Under the pieces are notes generated by a model. It made no database searches, was not told the DNA's origin, and saw only the letters and a list, made by a program, of their open reading frames with translations. Positions 30,232 through 34,020 of a stretch of DNA of 34,020 nucleotides are shown here, piece after piece. The first letter of the stretch is position 1. The number at the start of each line of letters is the position of its first letter. This DNA is from Cyanobacteria bacterium PR.3.49 (GTDB lineage: Bacteria > Cyanobacteriota > Vampirovibrionia > Obscuribacterales > Obscuribacteraceae): positions 1 to 34,020 of the forward strand of contig PNKB01000036.1 in NCBI GenBank assembly GCA_013997645.1. Reading direction: 5' to 3'. A program made the position numbers and the translations under genes.

Positions 30232-32763
30232 ATGCCAAGTAGCGCCAACAACAAGTTCTGGATTCTTTGCGGGCTGTGCTCAATCGCCGCCTCGACCATG
30301 AGCGTCGAGATAATTCTGACGAAGTTTATCGGCTACAAAGTTTTTTATCACTTCATCAATTTGATCATCACAACTGTGATTCTCAGTTTTGGTGCTGCCG
30401 GTACTTTTCTATACTTGAAGCAATCGAAGAGTGCCACAGAGGCTGACTCTGCCACTGCAATCGAATCCGGCCTCGAAGCATCCAGTCAAGATGACAGTGC
30501 GCAGTGGCACAGCGCAGCCAGGGAGGCAGCACTATATTCGGTGCTCCTGACGGCGTCGATTCTGCTTTTCTGCTGGCTGCCGTTAGACCCTTACAATCCG
30601 CAGCTCAACCCGATTGTGCGCCTCTTTTCTTTGGCCCTCTACTTCGTCATTTTTGCTTTCCCATTTTTCTTTGCTGGTTTGTGCATCAATCGAGTGTTGG
30701 CAAACAGCAGCATTCCTGCTACGCGCGTTTATTTCTTTGATCTGGCTGCAGCCGCAATAGCAGCGGCTCTTACTCCTTTCATGTTGGAGTCTCTGGGCGG
30801 ATATGGTGCCATCGCTGCCGCCTCTGCGTTCGGATTTTTAGGCTTTCTCTCGTTTCAGAAAGCGTCAAATAAGCTTCCTTCTGCAACAGTAGGTGGGTGG
30901 TCGGCTGCATTTCTAGTCGCTACTGCTCTGCTCTTCGCCTATCCGGGCTGGGCTTTGAAAAAATATGGATTTGATATTCGTTCCAGCAAAGAGCCGGACC
31001 TCAGAAATTCATTTAAAGATGAGTTTCACGGCATTCAGCAAACTTACTGGAATCCTTTGGCGCGCATCGATGCATCAGGCACTACTCTTACCAATAACTA
31101 CATCCTCTTATATGGCTATCTTCTCAAGCCGGATCGTCCCAAAATGGAGGGTCGGCTTGTTATTGTCGACGGCAGTGCTCCGACGCGGCAATTCGCTGCC
31201 AATGGCGAAATTAAGGAACACTCTTTCTTCAAAAACATCTTGTGGGCCAGCCCATATATTTTGAAGCCGGAGGCGAAAGACGTCCTGGTCATCGGCGGTG
31301 GCGGCGGCATCGATATCATAATCGCCAAGTATTTTGGTGTGCCTAAAGTTTCAGTTTTGGAATTGAACCCTGCCACCTACAAGCATTTACTCCTTGGAGA
31401 AGGAGACCCTGAAGCGGCTCGTTATCAGCCCTGGCTCAAGGGGACGGATAAGACGAGTGTGACTATCTACAACAAAGAAGCTCGCCATTTCGCATCGATG
31501 CAAAAGGAGCACTCTTACGACATCATTCAAGCCAGTGGCGTAGATACTCTGACTGCGGTCGCCTCGGGCGCTCTGGCCAATTCCGACAATTATCTCTACA
31601 CGATAGATGCGGTGCGCAGTTATTTCAAAATGCTCAAACCCGAGGGACTTTTGTCTCTGACGCATTGGCGCTTTCAGCCGCCGCAGCTGGGTTTGCGCAT
31701 GTTCGTCACCTATCTCGAATTTTTGACCAGCATTGGCATTGAAAAGCCCTGGCAACACGTTGTCGTAATCGGCAACGAGTGGACGGACACGATTTTAAAA
31801 CCGACCCCTTTCACAGAGCAGGAGCTGGAGCGAATCAGGCAGTGGTGCAAAGACAACGGCAATGCTCTCGTTTTCGATCCGGGTAATAAAGATGCTCTGA
31901 CGAACGGAGTGGCCAAAGAGGAGATCATCTATCAGCAACTGGCTTATGCCACACCTGATGAACGCAAGAATCTTCTGGACAAGTACGTTTTCAAAGTTCA
32001 TCCGGCCACCGACGACAAGCCTTATTTTTATCAAATTGCACGCAGCCAGAGTATTGTCGGCTCTTACCGCTGGGTTTCCGAAACCATGCTGACAGTGTAT
32101 ATAACACTGGCACTGGCGCTAATTCTCTCCTTTGCGCCGCTGACGAAGCTGGCATCCAAAAAGCTGACTGGAGATATCGCCGCTAATCTTGCCTTCTTTG
32201 CCATCAGCGGTTTTGCCTTTCTCCTTTTTGAAGTAACGATCATCCAGCTATTTTCAATTTTCGTGGGCGGACCGGTGTATTCGCTGGCTGTAGTACTGGT
32301 GGCGGTTTTGGGCGGCTATTCTCTGGGCTCTTTTATCTCCGGGCTCGTTCCTATGAAGCGCACTTCTTTTATTGCCGCAGGAGCAGTGCTCTGCATCATG
32401 CTTTTGGCTGCATTCGCGTTCTTGTCGCAAACGCTTACTTCAATGATGGCGCTGTCATTCGAGGCTCGGGTCACGGTATGCGCACTGATTACTTTTGCAA
32501 TGTCGGTGATAACCGGTATTCCGGTCTCTCTGGGTATGGAGGCCGTGAAACGCTCGAATGCCAATCTGGTGCCCTGGATGTGGGGTGTTAGTTCGGCTTT
32601 TAATGCCCTCGGTTCGGCGGTTTTCGTTTTTGTCGGCCAGCAGATTGGCATTAATGCCATTCTTGCTGTCTCGGCGGTGCTTTACCTGGTTGCCTGCCTG
32701 ATTTTTGCAATGGGCGGGTCGATCACGCGATTGAACTCGAGCGGGTCGAATATTGCCGCCTGA
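30232..32763 (+). CDS. Polytopic membrane protein with degenerate spermidine-synthase-like domain
   Basis: An 843-residue three-part protein. An N-terminal membrane domain of about six helices (to about 240) includes NLIITTVILSFGAAGTFLYL. A soluble Rossmann domain (about 340-520) resembles spermidine synthase/methyltransferases: VLVIGGGGGIDIIIAKYFGV with the SAM-loop glycines from Gly355, then SVLELNPATYKH. A C-terminal membrane domain of about seven helices runs from about 620. In aminopropyltransferases the segment YDxIIxDxxDP carries the catalytic Asp; here it reads YDIIQASGVDT (Tyr429-Thr439), with Ser435 in that place. Classical polyamine synthesis is therefore doubtful; a membrane methyltransferase-like or transport-linked role is possible. 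The ATG has AGGGA five bases upstream. Divergent from the TPR gene. Confidence 0.8.
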   Translation: MPSSANNKFWILCGLCSIAASTMSVEIILTKFIGYKVFYHFINLIITTVILSFGAAGTFLYLKQSKSATEADSATAIESGLEASSQDDSAQWHSAAREAALYSVLLTASILLFCWLPLDPYNPQLNPIVRLFSLALYFVIFAFPFFFAGLCINRVLANSSIPATRVYFFDLAAAAIAAALTPFMLESLGGYGAIAAASAFGFLGFLSFQKASNKLPSATVGGWSAAFLVATALLFAYPGWALKKYGFDIRSSKEPDLRNSFKDEFHGIQQTYWNPLARIDASGTTLTNNYILLYGYLLKPDRPKMEGRLVIVDGSAPTRQFAANGEIKEHSFFKNILWASPYILKPEAKDVLVIGGGGGIDIIIAKYFGVPKVSVLELNPATYKHLLLGEGDPEAARYQPWLKGTDKTSVTIYNKEARHFASMQKEHSYDIIQASGVDTLTAVASGALANSDNYLYTIDAVRSYFKMLKPEGLLSLTHWRFQPPQLGLRMFVTYLEFLTSIGIEKPWQHVVVIGNEWTDTILKPTPFTEQELERIRQWCKDNGNALVFDPGNKDALTNGVAKEEIIYQQLAYATPDERKNLLDKYVFKVHPATDDKPYFYQIARSQSIVGSYRWVSETMLTVYITLALALILSFAPLTKLASKKLTGDIAANLAFFAISGFAFLLFEVTIIQLFSIFVGGPVYSLAVVLVAVLGGYSLGSFISGLVPMKRTSFIAAGAVLCIMLLAAFAFLSQTLTSMMALSFEARVTVCALITFAMSVITGIPVSLGMEAVKRSNANLVPWMWGVSSAFNALGSAVFVFVGQQIGINAILAVSAVLYLVACLIFAMGGSITRLNSSGSNIAA

Positions 32764-32843
32764 AGCCTCCACTTGTAAACCGCTCTTCACTATTAATCAC
32801 TTGCTCTGGCAGATAGTCAGTCGCGCAGGTAGACTGCACTCCA

Positions 32844-34020
32844 GTGACTGCGCTCTATTACATCGGTATTACTCTGCTTTTGCTGTTCGTCTGGCCAGTG
32901 CTGATTTTCAGCAGTAAAGCCAGGTTTGGCGTCAGCCAGAAGCTCGGCTTTGTGCCGGATGAAGTGCGCAAGCGGCTGAAGGCGAGCATAGTCAAGCCAA
33001 TCTGGTTCCACTCCGTTTCCGTCGGCGAGTTCAATGCTGCTTTACCGCTCATCAACGCCGTTCACGACAAGTATCCCAGTCGTCCTGTCGTGGTCTCCAC
33101 CACCACTGGCACAGGGCAGCAGCTGGCTGTCGAGCGTGTGGGCGACTATGCACAAGTAATTTATTTCCCCTATGATACTTATTTCTCGGTAAAGTCGTGG
33201 CTTGATGCGATCAATCCGGCTCTTTTCGTAATTGTGGAAACAGAGATGTGGCCTGGTCTAATCACCCAGTGCAAAGAGCGCGGCGTGCCCGTCGTGATTG
33301 TTAACGGCAGAATTTCGCCGCGTTCTTTCAAGTCATACAAACGCATCAAATGGTTTTTCCATCGCTATGTAAAAATGCTCACTTGCATCGGTGCGCAAAC
33401 CAGCAACGAAGCAGAACGCTATCGCGATTTGTGCGACGGTGAGGTGCTCATAGAGACGATGGGCAATCTCAAATGTGATGGACTGAAAGCAAAGTCGCAG
33501 GCAGACATTGAAAAGCTTAGAGACAGTTTGTCGCTCGCGAAGGATGAACTCGTCTTTATCGCCGGCTCTACACATGAAGGCGAAGAGGCATTTATTCTCA
33601 GCGCTTACACGAAGTTGCTCAAACTGATGCCGGGCAAAACTGTCCGATTGATTATCGCGCCGAGGCATCCTCAGCGTTTCGATCGCGCCGAAGAATTGAT
33701 CAAAGGCGCCGGTTTTTCCGTGCTGCGGAATTCTCGCTCTGAGCGTTTCAAAAACGAATTGGACGTTTATTTGATCGACAGTATCGGTCATCTGGCGACC
33801 TTCTATGGAATTGCCGATGTTGCGTTTGTCGGTGGCACTATTGCCCCAATCGGCGGGCATAATGTGCTCGAGCCATACACATACAAGGTTCCTGTGATAT
33901 CCGGTCCGCGCCTGGAAAAAACGCGCGATTTCGCGCGCTTGCTAGAAGAGCGCGATGCGCTGTTTGTTGTTAAAACTCCGGAGGATATGGCGCAAGAATT
34001 GCTCAGGCTGCTCGGTGATC
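32844..34020 (+). CDS. waaA: 3-deoxy-D-manno-octulosonic acid transferase, C-terminus cut by window edge
   Basis: Transfers Kdo from CMP-Kdo to the lipid A precursor, the step that starts the lipopolysaccharide core. The frame is open from GTG 32844 to the right edge (392 complete codons of the usual about 420). It begins with a hydrophobic anchor (ALYYIGITLLLLFVWPVLIF), then the GT30 signature with the probable catalytic Glu in WFHSVSVGEFNAALP. Next come VETEMWPGLITQC, VNGRISPRSFKSYKRI, GNLKCDG and the CMP-Kdo-binding VGGTIAPIGGHNVLEPYTY. No strong ribosome-binding site precedes the GTG, but no better in-frame start is seen. It follows the membrane protein by 80 bases on the same strand. Confidence 0.93.
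   Translation, partial: MTALYYIGITLLLLFVWPVLIFSSKARFGVSQKLGFVPDEVRKRLKASIVKPIWFHSVSVGEFNAALPLINAVHDKYPSRPVVVSTTTGTGQQLAVERVGDYAQVIYFPYDTYFSVKSWLDAINPALFVIVETEMWPGLITQCKERGVPVVIVNGRISPRSFKSYKRIKWFFHRYVKMLTCIGAQTSNEAERYRDLCDGEVLIETMGNLKCDGLKAKSQADIEKLRDSLSLAKDELVFIAGSTHEGEEAFILSAYTKLLKLMPGKTVRLIIAPRHPQRFDRAEELIKGAGFSVLRNSRSERFKNELDVYLIDSIGHLATFYGIADVAFVGGTIAPIGGHNVLEPYTYKVPVISGPRLEKTRDFARLLEERDALFVVKTPEDMAQELLRLLGD

Overview
The window looks like a chromosomal stretch from a non-photosynthetic relative of the cyanobacteria, most plausibly the Melainabacteria/Vampirovibrionia (Obscuribacterales-like). This is inference from gene content. A Gram-negative envelope is indicated by a KdtA/WaaA Kdo transferase and RodZ. 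A small HNH protein, a DUF948 protein, YtxH proteins and DFN-type kinases resemble cyanobacterial families. TPR and LRR proteins are abundant, base composition is moderate, and GTG/TTG starts are frequent. No photosynthesis gene, transposase, integrase, prophage, tRNA, rRNA or CRISPR array was seen.

Layout. (1) Positions 1-6831 are all on the minus strand: coaBC, a YtxH/DUF948/YtxH set of small envelope proteins, an RsuA/RluB-type pseudouridine synthase overlapping rodZ, rimO, and a secreted TPR protein cut by the left edge. (2) Positions 7010-12180 are on the plus strand: metG, a UbiA-family prenyltransferase and a GNAT acetyltransferase. A cytochrome P450-TetR gene pair follows, preceded by a promoter and a near-perfect 12-6-12 inverted repeat, so it is probably an autoregulated module. 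(3) Positions 12210-19888 are an accessory block. It holds a Cys-His-Asn peptidase with a long Gly-Arg-Asp-Gln-Tyr repeat region. Divergent from it are two membrane-anchored kinases with altered catalytic motifs, followed by a coupled short leader frame and an LRR protein. A zinc-ribbon membrane protein and a membrane TPR protein complete the block. (4) Positions 19959-25235 (minus) are the conserved rpsB-tsf-pyrH-frr series extended by glmS, with an internal terminator after tsf. (5) Positions 25530-34020 hold an HNH protein with promoter and terminator, priA, a secreted TPR protein (minus), a large membrane protein with a degenerate spermidine-synthase domain, and kdtA running off the right edge.

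How the genes work together. Regions 1, 4 and most of 5 are housekeeping: translation, CoA, UMP/UDP-GlcNAc supply, cell shape, replication restart and lipopolysaccharide. The most promising novelty is the 12.2-17.8 kb block, where a repeat-rich wall-peptidase-like protein without a signal peptide sits beside twin TM/PH-like kinases and an LRR protein. The P450-TetR operator and the degenerate membrane 'spermidine synthase' come next. Several starts were moved from the longest reading frame on the basis of ribosome-binding sites; each entry says why. All family assignments were made by eye from motifs, without database searches.
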